Shown: positions 51,910 through 60,430 of the stretch, piece by piece
How the letters are laid out: every line of letters begins with the position of its first letter
Position numbering within the stretch: position 1 is the first letter of the stretch
Origin: Erwinia aphidicola
GTDB lineage: Bacteria > Pseudomonadota > Gammaproteobacteria > Enterobacterales > Enterobacteriaceae
Length of the DNA stretch: 64,000 nucleotides
Direction of reading: 5' to 3'
NCBI RefSeq assembly: GCF_014773485.1
Contig: NZ_JACXBP010000009.1
Location: 124,001 to 188,000 of the forward strand
Position numbers and translations under genes: made by a program
Notes under the pieces: generated by a model
Seen by the model: the letters and a program-made list of their open reading frames with translations, nothing else
Database searches by the model: none
Told to the model about the DNA's origin: nothing

Positions 51910-54900
51910 GTGAAAAATTTCATCCTCTCCCTGTTCCTTATGTTCAGCATGGCAGCGACCGCTGCCATTCCCACCCGGCCTGAACCGCTCAATCTTCTCA
52001 GCCAGGAGGTCTATAACCCGAAAGTGTTTACCCTGGATGATAGCGACTGGCGCTGGCTGGGTAACAAGCGCGAGCTGACCGTGGCCGTCTGGCAGCCGGA
52101 GATCCCGCCGCTGGCTATTTTTAGCGGAGAAGGGCATTTCGAAGGCATGATCGCCGACTATATCTTCCTTGTTTCCCAGTATCTTGGGATAAAACTGCAG
52201 ATGCAAAGGTTCCCTAACCGTGAAGCGGCAATGGAAGCCCTGTTACAGCAGCAGGTGGATATAGTGGCCGATCCTTCCGGCAAGGATATTCCGCTGCATA
52301 GCGATCTGACCCCTTCAAAAAACTTTATCAGCGACCATCCGGTGCTGGTTCACCGCAAGAAAGGCAGCGGAATACCCTTTCAGTATCGTCAGGGCATGCG
52401 GCTGGCGATCGCCCGCTGGTACGTGGATGACAGCTGGATTGAGGAGAACTTTCCCGGCGTACGCATTATGCATTTTAATACGGACGATCAGGCGCTGGCG
52501 TCGGTGGCCTTTGACGAAAACGACTTCTACATCGGCAACCTGGTCACTACCTCATATCTGCTGGAACGCAACTACTCTCACTATCTGACGTTACAGCAGG
52601 TCTATCCTGCGCGCGACACCGGCAGCCATTTTGTGCTGCGTAAAGAGGATGAGGTCCTGACCCGCATTGTCAACCGCGTGCTGGATTCTATCCCGCGAAC
52701 GCAGCAGCAGGTGATCCTGCAACAGTGGAGCGAGCGCGCCAACCAGTGGCGCGTGAATAAGCCGGTTGAATTCAGCGAGACGGAAAAAAAATGGCTGGCG
52801 AAGCACTCGAGCGTGGCGGTATCGGTCAATGCCTTCTATGCACCGTTTACCATGATGGACGCCAGCAGCAACTTTTATGGCGTCACCGCGGATATCCTGC
52901 GGATGATCCATCTGCGTACCGGCATCCATTTTCGCCCGGTCGCGGCCGATTCGGTGAAAGAGATGGAGCAGCAGGTGGCAACGAAAAAGGCGCTGTTTAT
53001 CGGAGCCCTCAGCCACAGTGACGACCGCAATGAGAATCTACTGTTCTCACGGCCCTATTTTAACTCGCCGTTTGTACTGATTGAGCGCAAAGAGAGCAGT
53101 TTTTCCACGCCGTTACCGCCAGGGACGCGCGTAGCAATAGTCAGCAAAAACAGCCTGATCTCAGAACTGGCACGGCTCAATCCGGGCATCCATCTTATTG
53201 AAACCGCGAATGCCAGCATTGCGCTGCAGATGGTGGATAACGGTGATGCGGATGTGGCGGTGCATACGCTGTTTGGCGCCAGCTATATGATTGAACGCTA
53301 TTTCCGCGATCGGCTGAAAATAGGGGGGCAGGTCGGTAGCCAGGCGGCAGCTATTGCCTTTGCGGTCGCCCGCGATCAGCCTGAGCTGCAAAGCATTCTC
53401 AACAAGTCGCTGGCAAATATCTCCCCGGCTGACATCAACAGCGTCATTGATAAGTGGCAGACGCGGCCGGATGTGCGGCTTGATACCTGGGAGCTTTACA
53501 AAACCCAGTTCTGGCTGGTATTCAGCGTGGCGGGCGTGATCATCCTCACCACCGTGCTGTGGATCTACTATCTGCGCCGTGAAGTTCGCGCCAGGCGCGT
53601 GGCTCAGCAGGATCTGCAATCGCAGCTGGAGCATAACGAAACGCTGACGCAGGCCCTGTCTGAAGCACGCGAGCGGGCCGAGCAGGCCAACCGCGCCAAA
53701 AGCACCTTCCTCGCCACCATGAGCCATGAGATCCGCACGCCGGTCAGCGCGATCATCGGGCTGCTGGAGCTGTCGGTAAAAACCAGCGAGACGCGGCCAG
53801 ATGAGGAAGATCCGGTACGCGTTGCCTGGGAGTCGGCACGCACGTTGATGGGGTTAATCGGCGATATCCTGGATATGGCACGCATCGAGTCAGGCCGTCT
53901 GGAGCTGGCGCCGGAGTGGGTGCGATCTACCGATCTGCTGCCGCCGGTGGTGCGGGTATTTGAAGGTCTGGCGCGCCAGAAGAGCTTACGGCTGCGCTGT
54001 ACGCTGCCGCCACAGCTGCCGTACCAGTTATTTATCGACCCGCTGCGCTTTCGTCAGGTGCTCTCTAACCTGGTCAGTAATGCGATTAAATTCACCGATC
54101 AGGGGAGCATTAATGTGGATATGGCATTGGAAAACGATGAGATCGCCGGCTCGGCTATGTTACGCATCAGCGTGACGGACACCGGCAAAGGCATCTCGCA
54201 GGAGGAGCAGCAGGATATCTTCGACCCGTGGGTGCAGGCGCACAACGGCTGCACCCAGATTGGCTCCGGCCTCGGCCTCGCTATCTGCGCACAGCTGGTG
54301 CATATGATGAGCGGTGAAATTTCCATGAAAAGCCATCCCGGCCAGGGAACGCAGGTCAGTTTTACCGTGCCAGTGGCCCTTAGCCATAAACGCCCGGAAC
54401 ATGGGCAAAGCACCGCAGGTGAAAGCCGGGTTCAGCATCAGGCACTGCGTATTCTGGCGGTTGATGACCATCCAGCTAACCGTATGCTGCTGCGGCGCCA
54501 GCTGGTACACCTCGGGCATCGGGTGAAAGAGGCAAAAGACGGTGAAGAGGCCTGGGTTTGCTGGCAACAGGAGGCATTTGACGTAGTGATTACCGACTGC
54601 AGCATGCCTGGAATGGATGGGTTAGAGCTGACGCGCCTGATCCGTGAACATCAGAAAGCGGACGTGACCATCCTCGGGCTAACGGCGAATGCATGGCCGG
54701 AGGAGCGCGTCCGCTGCCTGGCCGCAGGGATGAACGACTGCATGTTTAAACCCTTACAGCTGCCGCAGCTGCAGTCTATCCTCGATATCGTGATGAAAAA
54801 TATGCCGCAGGAGTCGACTGATGCCCGGGCTTTGCAGGAACTGGTCAACTACGACAAGCTACAGTCGCTCAGCGACTATGACGATGAGATTCTGCGTGAA

Positions 54901-55185
54901 CTGATGAGCATTACCCTGCAAACCAACCAGCAGGATCTGGCGCAGGCAGCCGACCTATTCCAGCTGCAGGACTGGCCTGAGCTGGCGAAATCTATACACA
55001 GTATTTCCGGGGCCGCACAGATTTTTGGCGCAGAGGGGGTGAAAACTGTCTCCCGTAGCATGGAGTTAGCTTGCCGGGAAGTCCCCGCAGATGAAGTGAA
55101 AATCAGCCGCCTGTGGCAGTCGGTGATCGACGCGGTGACTGAGCTGAATAGCGCCATAGAGCGCTGGCTACACGAGAGGAAATAA
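51910..55185 (+). CDS. BvgS/EvgS-like hybrid sensor kinase 1
   Basis: A 1091-residue membrane phosphorelay kinase starting with GTG. Order: signal peptide (1-19), two periplasmic SBP_bac_3 'venus flytrap' domains (about 50-275 and 290-520), one membrane helix (about 532-552), HisKA with H606 in SHEIRTP, HATPase (NLVSNAIKFTD; GSGLGLAICAQL), receiver with D896 in VVITDCSMPGMDG, and an Hpt domain with H1030 in SIHSISGAAQIFG. No clear PAS domain separates the helix from HisKA, unlike BvgS. All phosphotransfer residues are intact. It should phosphorylate the preceding regulator. Confidence 0.92.
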   Translation: MKNFILSLFLMFSMAATAAIPTRPEPLNLLSQEVYNPKVFTLDDSDWRWLGNKRELTVAVWQPEIPPLAIFSGEGHFEGMIADYIFLVSQYLGIKLQMQRFPNREAAMEALLQQQVDIVADPSGKDIPLHSDLTPSKNFISDHPVLVHRKKGSGIPFQYRQGMRLAIARWYVDDSWIEENFPGVRIMHFNTDDQALASVAFDENDFYIGNLVTTSYLLERNYSHYLTLQQVYPARDTGSHFVLRKEDEVLTRIVNRVLDSIPRTQQQVILQQWSERANQWRVNKPVEFSETEKKWLAKHSSVAVSVNAFYAPFTMMDASSNFYGVTADILRMIHLRTGIHFRPVAADSVKEMEQQVATKKALFIGALSHSDDRNENLLFSRPYFNSPFVLIERKESSFSTPLPPGTRVAIVSKNSLISELARLNPGIHLIETANASIALQMVDNGDADVAVHTLFGASYMIERYFRDRLKIGGQVGSQAAAIAFAVARDQPELQSILNKSLANISPADINSVIDKWQTRPDVRLDTWELYKTQFWLVFSVAGVIILTTVLWIYYLRREVRARRVAQQDLQSQLEHNETLTQALSEARERAEQANRAKSTFLATMSHEIRTPVSAIIGLLELSVKTSETRPDEEDPVRVAWESARTLMGLIGDILDMARIESGRLELAPEWVRSTDLLPPVVRVFEGLARQKSLRLRCTLPPQLPYQLFIDPLRFRQVLSNLVSNAIKFTDQGSINVDMALENDEIAGSAMLRISVTDTGKGISQEEQQDIFDPWVQAHNGCTQIGSGLGLAICAQLVHMMSGEISMKSHPGQGTQVSFTVPVALSHKRPEHGQSTAGESRVQHQALRILAVDDHPANRMLLRRQLVHLGHRVKEAKDGEEAWVCWQQEAFDVVITDCSMPGMDGLELTRLIREHQKADVTILGLTANAWPEERVRCLAAGMNDCMFKPLQLPQLQSILDIVMKNMPQESTDARALQELVNYDKLQSLSDYDDEILRELMSITLQTNQQDLAQAADLFQLQDWPELAKSIHSISGAAQIFGAEGVKTVSRSMELACREVPADEVKISRLWQSVIDAVTELNSAIERWLHERK

Positions 55186-55263
55186 ACGTCAGGCAGTGTA
55201 ACAGCAGGCGAGGGTTTGCCTGCTATTATCAAAGTATGTTTAGCTGAACTCAGGTATTGCCAC

Positions 55264-58200
55264 GTGCTTTTGACCGCCGCGTTTCGCCGTCTGCTGGTCG
55301 GGGTCATTTTCTCCGCGCCGCTGCTGCTGGCAGCCGCCCCGGTTTCCCAGACGTTACTGCCGCGTGCGCGCGTTGATGTTCCGCAGCTCACGCTGCCAGC
55401 CAGCCAGCTTGCCTGGCTGCAACAGCATCGGGAGATACGCGTTGGCGTCTGGTTGCCGGCCCATCCACCTTACGTCGTTGACACCGATCCGCAAAGTTTT
55501 GAAGGCCTGATGGCCGACTATCTCTCACTGCTGCAGCGCGCCCTGCCGCTGTCGTTCAATATTATCCGCTACCCCGACCATCATTCGGCGCTGCAGGCGT
55601 TAAATGCCGGCGACATCGATCTGCTGCCCGCTACGCCACAGTTGGCGCAGCAGCCCGGGCTGGCGCTGTCCGACGCCTGGCTGGCCGACCACGCGGTGCT
55701 GGTTCATCAGCCGATTATTGAGCTGAACGGTGCCGGAGGGCTGGCGGGCAAAACGCTGGTTTATGTCGGTGATGACAGCCTGCGTCGGTCACTGCAGCGG
55801 GCTTATCCGCAGGCCCGGCTGGTGGCCAGGGACGATTACTACTCGGCAATGGCCGCCGTCGCCAATGATGAAAACGTGGTGATGTGGAGCAATGACGTTA
55901 CCGCCAGCGAAATCAATGCACGCATTTATGAGAATCGGCTGACCAGTGAAAAAAGTTCGCTGCTGGAGGATCAGAGCCTGATTTTTGTCGCTCGTCAGGA
56001 ATTCGCACCGCTGATTACCGCCATCAATGAGGTGCGCAGTGCGGTGCCTACCCGCACTTTTGCCCGCATGGCAGAGGCCTGGCGGTTGGCGACGCCGCTC
56101 AGTATCAACAGCGCCATCACCCTCAGCCCGGAACAGCGTGCCTGGGTGCAGCAGCATCCGGTAGTGCCGGTACTGATCACCAATACCCACGAACCGATGA
56201 CCTTTATTAACGATAAGGGTGAAGAGAGTGGTTTTACTATCTCGCTGTTGAAGCGAATCGGCCAGCAAAGCGGCATAACATTTCGCTGGCAAAACTTCGA
56301 TAATCTGGCGGCGATGCGCGCCCACCTGCGCCAACATCCTGAATCGCTGATCGCGCTGGCAGATGCTTCCGCTGGCGGTGGTGATGGCGTTATCTACTCG
56401 CGCCCTTATCTGATCTCAAGCTGGGTACTGGTCACGCGCAAAGAGAGTGCGGCGGTGCAGTCGCTGGCGGATATGAATGGCCGCACTGTGGCGGTGTATC
56501 CCGGTAGTTACTACCTGCCTGCCCTGCGCGCGCAGTTCCCGCAGGTAAAATTCGTTGAGGAAAACTTCTCGTTAGAAACGGTGTTTTCACTGTGGACCCG
56601 CAGCCTGGACGGGGCCGTGCTACCGCAAACGGCAGCGGGATTCTTCCTGAAAAGCTACCTTGCCGATCGCTTTAAAATGGCAATGATTCTGCCGATCCCG
56701 CCGTTGAAAATGGCGATGGCGACGACCGAACAGAACCGCACACTGCTCACGATTATCGACAGCGCGCTGATCGATATCTCGCCACAGGCGATGGATGCAC
56801 AGCTCAGCGGATGGCAGCTGCGCTTTACTCTTGAGCGGCTCGACGTTTGGGGCCGTTATCAGAACATTATCGTCAGCTCGATTGCTGCGCTGATTGTCAT
56901 CGGCCTGATGCTGGGCTTCTTTTTCTGGCGCAACCGGCTACTGAAGAGCAACCTCGCCGTGCAGCAAAACCTGCGGCGCAGGCTGCAAATCGCTAAGTCC
57001 CGGGTCGACAAAATCAGCGAATCGAAAAGTATGTTTCTCTCGCAGATGAGCCACGAAATCCGCACGCCGATGAACGCGTTAATCGGCCTACTGGAGCTGG
57101 AGAATCAGGGGCGATCCAGCCCGCAGCAGCGTAAAAATAATATTGCCGTGGCCTACGAGTCGGCGCGTTCGCTGCTGATGCTGCTCGGCGACATTCTCGA
57201 CATGGCGAAAATTGAGTCGGGCACATTTAAGGTGCGCAGCATCCCGCTCTCCCTGACGGAGACGCTTAACAGCATCAGCACGCTGTTTCGCTACAGCGCG
57301 GACGAGAAAGATATTACGCTGGTGACCCGTGTTGAAGTGCGGGATGACCGGATCCTTTTCGATCCGGTGATGCTGAAGCAGATCATCTCTAACCTGTTAA
57401 GTAACGCCATTAAATTCACCGCCGAGGGGGAGGTGGAAGTGGTTATTTATCAGGCGGCAAAAGCGCCAGATGAGCATGCGCACTTCGTGCTTGAGGTGTG
57501 TGATACTGGAGTGGGCTTGAGTGCGGAGCAACAGCAGGCGATATTCGAGCCGTTTGTGCAGGTGGAGAGCAGCCGCGCCGCGCACCACGGCACCGGGCTG
57601 GGGCTGAGTATCTGCCGCCAGTTAGCCGATCTGCTGGGCGGCACGCTGGAAGTGGAGAGCACCCCCGATGAAGGCACCACGTTTATTTTCCGTTTTTCCG
57701 CTCCGGTCTGGCAGGGGCCGCTGGTGGACAAGAGCGTATCGCTGCCGCAGGTGGCACCTGTGGCACGCAACATCCTGATTGTTGATGATCATCCGCCGAA
57801 CCGGCTGCTGCTGAGTCAGCAGCTGGCCTTTGCCGGACATCGCAGCCTCGCGGTCGAAGATGGTCAGGCCGCCCTGCATGCCTGGCAGCAGGCGCAACCG
57901 CCATTTGACTTGGTGATCACCGATTGTAATATGCCGGTCATGAACGGCTTTGAGCTGGTGCGGGCCCTGCGCCAGCTGGAAACTGAACGCGGCCTGGCGC
58001 CGCAGCCGATGTTTGGGCTGACCGCGATGGCGGAGCAGGAGGTGATGGCGCAGGCGAAGCAGGCGGGAATGACCGACTGTCTGTTCAAACCTGTTGAGCT
58101 CGGCAGCCTGCTCGCCCGCATCAACGGATTGCAGGCGAATGAGGAAGGGGGAGTTGACCCGAATATCGTCCTGACGCTGGATAAGCTGGCGCAGTCGCAG

Positions 58201-58500
58201 CCGGAGATCTTTAATCAACTCATCGGTTCGGTACTGGCGCAAAACCAGCGCGATGGTGAGCGTCTGACTAGCGCGCTGGCCCAGCAAAATATGCCGCAGT
58301 TAAAGCAGGTTGCGCACAGTCTGCTGGGTGGCGCACGGACCATCAATGCGCTGGCGCTGGCCGATGCGTCGCGGCAGCTGGAACTGGCCGTCGATGCAGG
58401 GCAGTATCAGCGCCTGTCAGCGCTGGTGGCCGAGTGTAGGGTGCAGATTGATACGCTAAAGGATGAGCTGCAACGGGCGCTGGGCGAACGCAAAGCATAG
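55264..58500 (+). CDS. BvgS/EvgS-like hybrid sensor kinase 2
   Basis: A paralogous 1078-residue kinase with the same order: signal/anchor (LLTAAFRRLLVGVIFSAPLL), two SBP_bac_3 domains (about 45-275 and 290-520), a membrane helix (about 535-557), HisKA H597 (SHEIRTPMNA), HATPase (NLLSNAIKFT; GTGLGLSICRQL), receiver D887 (LVITDCNMPVMNG) and Hpt H1018 (VAHSLLGGARTI). I chose the GTG at 55264, which gives a sensible signal peptide; a TTG at 55216 is an alternative. It starts 78 bases after kinase 1 and precedes regulator 2 by 70 bases. Confidence 0.9.
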   Translation: MLLTAAFRRLLVGVIFSAPLLLAAAPVSQTLLPRARVDVPQLTLPASQLAWLQQHREIRVGVWLPAHPPYVVDTDPQSFEGLMADYLSLLQRALPLSFNIIRYPDHHSALQALNAGDIDLLPATPQLAQQPGLALSDAWLADHAVLVHQPIIELNGAGGLAGKTLVYVGDDSLRRSLQRAYPQARLVARDDYYSAMAAVANDENVVMWSNDVTASEINARIYENRLTSEKSSLLEDQSLIFVARQEFAPLITAINEVRSAVPTRTFARMAEAWRLATPLSINSAITLSPEQRAWVQQHPVVPVLITNTHEPMTFINDKGEESGFTISLLKRIGQQSGITFRWQNFDNLAAMRAHLRQHPESLIALADASAGGGDGVIYSRPYLISSWVLVTRKESAAVQSLADMNGRTVAVYPGSYYLPALRAQFPQVKFVEENFSLETVFSLWTRSLDGAVLPQTAAGFFLKSYLADRFKMAMILPIPPLKMAMATTEQNRTLLTIIDSALIDISPQAMDAQLSGWQLRFTLERLDVWGRYQNIIVSSIAALIVIGLMLGFFFWRNRLLKSNLAVQQNLRRRLQIAKSRVDKISESKSMFLSQMSHEIRTPMNALIGLLELENQGRSSPQQRKNNIAVAYESARSLLMLLGDILDMAKIESGTFKVRSIPLSLTETLNSISTLFRYSADEKDITLVTRVEVRDDRILFDPVMLKQIISNLLSNAIKFTAEGEVEVVIYQAAKAPDEHAHFVLEVCDTGVGLSAEQQQAIFEPFVQVESSRAAHHGTGLGLSICRQLADLLGGTLEVESTPDEGTTFIFRFSAPVWQGPLVDKSVSLPQVAPVARNILIVDDHPPNRLLLSQQLAFAGHRSLAVEDGQAALHAWQQAQPPFDLVITDCNMPVMNGFELVRALRQLETERGLAPQPMFGLTAMAEQEVMAQAKQAGMTDCLFKPVELGSLLARINGLQANEEGGVDPNIVLTLDKLAQSQPEIFNQLIGSVLAQNQRDGERLTSALAQQNMPQLKQVAHSLLGGARTINALALADASRQLELAVDAGQYQRLSALVAECRVQIDTLKDELQRALGERKA

Positions 58501-58570
58501 CGTCCGCACCCTGAAAAGGCTGCGCGACAAGTTTTCCACTGATTCCATTTAATTTCTGGGTGCTGATGAT

Positions 58571-59194
58571 ATGGCGAAGATTTTTATTGTAGATGATCAT
58601 CCTGTTTCACAGCTGGCCGTGAAGGTGACGGCGACGGCGAACGGTCATGAGGTCGTTGGCGTGTGTGATAATGGCCGTGATGCGCTACGCGCTTTGCAAT
58701 CCAATCAGGCGGAGCTGGTGGTTATCGATATCGATATCCCACCACCTAACGGATTGGAGGTGATCAAACGGCTGCGGGCGGATGGGTTCACGGGCGGCAT
58801 TCTGGTGCTTTCAACGCACGGTGAGCAGCACTTTATCGACCGCGCCCGCAGCGCCGGAGCAAATGGCTACATCAGTAAAGATAACGATCTCGACCAGCTG
58901 GTGGATGCGTTCAAAGCGATCTACAACGGCTATGATTTTTTCCCTAGAAGAGCACTCGAAGGAGCAGCCCCAGCCGATAAAGTTTCTGAAGAAGGCGCAC
59001 TCAGCATGTTATCTAATCGCGAGCTGGAAGTGCTCGGCTACCTGGCAAAAGGAGAGGCGCTGATCGACATCGCCGAAAAGCTGCACGTTAGCAACAAGTC
59101 AATCAGCACCTACAAACGGCGGATCATGACCAAGCTCGGCCTGGAAAAAACCGTCGATCTGCTCGATTTTGCGCGACGCAATAATGTGATTTGA
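58571..59194 (+). CDS. BvgA/EvgA-like response regulator 2
   Basis: A 207-residue regulator, the same length as regulator 1 and clearly related. D8/D9 and phospho-acceptor D53 (VVIDIDIP) are present, and the LuxR HTH reads LSNRELEVLGYLAKG, then EKLHVSNKSISTYKRRIMTK. It likely pairs with kinase 2, giving the mirrored order regulator-kinase-kinase-regulator. The region around 58950 is slightly richer in A and T than the kinase genes. Confidence 0.92.
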   Translation: MAKIFIVDDHPVSQLAVKVTATANGHEVVGVCDNGRDALRALQSNQAELVVIDIDIPPPNGLEVIKRLRADGFTGGILVLSTHGEQHFIDRARSAGANGYISKDNDLDQLVDAFKAIYNGYDFFPRRALEGAAPADKVSEEGALSMLSNRELEVLGYLAKGEALIDIAEKLHVSNKSISTYKRRIMTKLGLEKTVDLLDFARRNNVI

Positions 59195-59238
59195 TCGCGG
59201 AGAAGCGTCTCAAGTTGTGATGTGAATCATCTATCAGC

Positions 59239-60306
59239 TCACGCTTCCGCAGCCTGCCACAGGTGAATGCCGTCTCGGCCGGTGCGTTTGACGCTGTACA
59301 GCGCCTGGTCTGCATGGCGCAGCCACTGGTGGATGGAGTCGGCGTTACTGGCCGGGGCAATGCCGATGCTGACGGAGAACTGGAATTCAGCAGAGGCGGG
59401 CAGGCGGATCTGGGCGATTTTCTCTTTCAGCGCCGCTGCCAGCATCACGATAGTGATATCGTCGGCATCGCGCACAATCACCCCTAACTCATCGCCACCG
59501 AAGCGTGCCGGAATATCGCGGGTGCCCACTTCGCTGCGCAGCAGGCGTGAGATCTCCGCCAGCAGATAATCCCCCGCTTCGTGGCCAAAACGGTCATTGA
59601 CCTGCTTGAAATTATCCACGTCGATCAGCATCAGCCAAGCGCGGCCTGCGCCACGCTGGGTGCGCAGGTATTCGCTCTCCAGACGGCGGTCAAACAGGCG
59701 GCGGTTGGGGATCTTCAGGCTCGGGTCCATCAGCGAGATGCGCTCCAGCTCGCGGTTTTTACGCCGCAGGCTAAGCGTGAGCTGATACGACACCGCGCTG
59801 AGCACCAGCATATAACAGGTTGCCAGCGGCAGCGTCAGCCACACCGTGCGCGTGCTGAAGGTCGGCTGCAGTGGCAGGCCGAGCACCGCCCAGACGGGAA
59901 TAAAGGTCAGCGTAAACGCCTGGATCGCCGGTTTCAGCTGCGGCCAGCCGCCGGCGGCATAGCGGTCAGAGGCCAGCACAGCGATGATAATCAGCGAAGG
60001 CATCGGGCTGATGGCCATTAGCGCCACCCATGCGCCACCAAACGCGGCATCAATGGTTAAGTTGCGGCGCTCGGTGTTGGTCGGGTCGGGTGAGGAGTGC
60101 GCCAGTAGCCAGGCGACCGACGGCCAGATAAAGGCATTAATAAACAGCAAAATAGTGAACCACGTGCTGCGATCCAGTTCCGAAAGCACCGACTGAAAGG
60201 GGAAAAAACACAAAAAGGTGCCCAGCTGACGCATGGCGAACATGCGACGAATAAAACGCGTTGAGCGCAGTTTTAACTGGCTGTCATCGGGTGAGTAGTA
60301 GTGCAT
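59239..60306 (-). CDS. MASE2-GGDEF diguanylate cyclase-like protein
   Basis: A 355-residue inner-membrane protein. The N-terminal MASE2-like sensor domain has several helices (about 25-175), and the C-terminal GGDEF domain spans about 195-350. Substrate-binding IDVDNFKQVNDRFGHEAGD is well kept, but the active-site loop reads RFGGDELG (GGDEL) and the usual D-PLTGLPNRR is DPSLKIPNRR. No RxxD inhibitory site is evident. It may make cyclic di-GMP with altered activity or act as a binding protein. Its place next to the fimbrial regulators fits adhesion control. E. coli DgcC/AdrA has the same architecture. Confidence 0.88.
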   Translation of the reverse strand: MHYYSPDDSQLKLRSTRFIRRMFAMRQLGTFLCFFPFQSVLSELDRSTWFTILLFINAFIWPSVAWLLAHSSPDPTNTERRNLTIDAAFGGAWVALMAISPMPSLIIIAVLASDRYAAGGWPQLKPAIQAFTLTFIPVWAVLGLPLQPTFSTRTVWLTLPLATCYMLVLSAVSYQLTLSLRRKNRELERISLMDPSLKIPNRRLFDRRLESEYLRTQRGAGRAWLMLIDVDNFKQVNDRFGHEAGDYLLAEISRLLRSEVGTRDIPARFGGDELGVIVRDADDITIVMLAAALKEKIAQIRLPASAEFQFSVSIGIAPASNADSIHQWLRHADQALYSVKRTGRDGIHLWQAAEA

Positions 60307-60383
60307 GAATCAGCAATGTGGGCGGGTCGATAAAGCAGTGTATCGGAAATTATCAGAACGTATCGGACTTTTCTTAATATGTG

Positions 60384-60413
60384 AAAAAAAACCAGCCGCA
60401 GGGGCGCGGCTGG
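60384..60413 (-). terminator. fhuE terminator
   Basis: On the minus strand CCAGCCGC-GCCCCT-GCGGCTGG is followed by eight T, a strong Rho-independent terminator 18 bases beyond the fhuE stop. Confidence 0.9.
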
Positions 60414-60430
60414 CCGATTTTTAACGCAGA

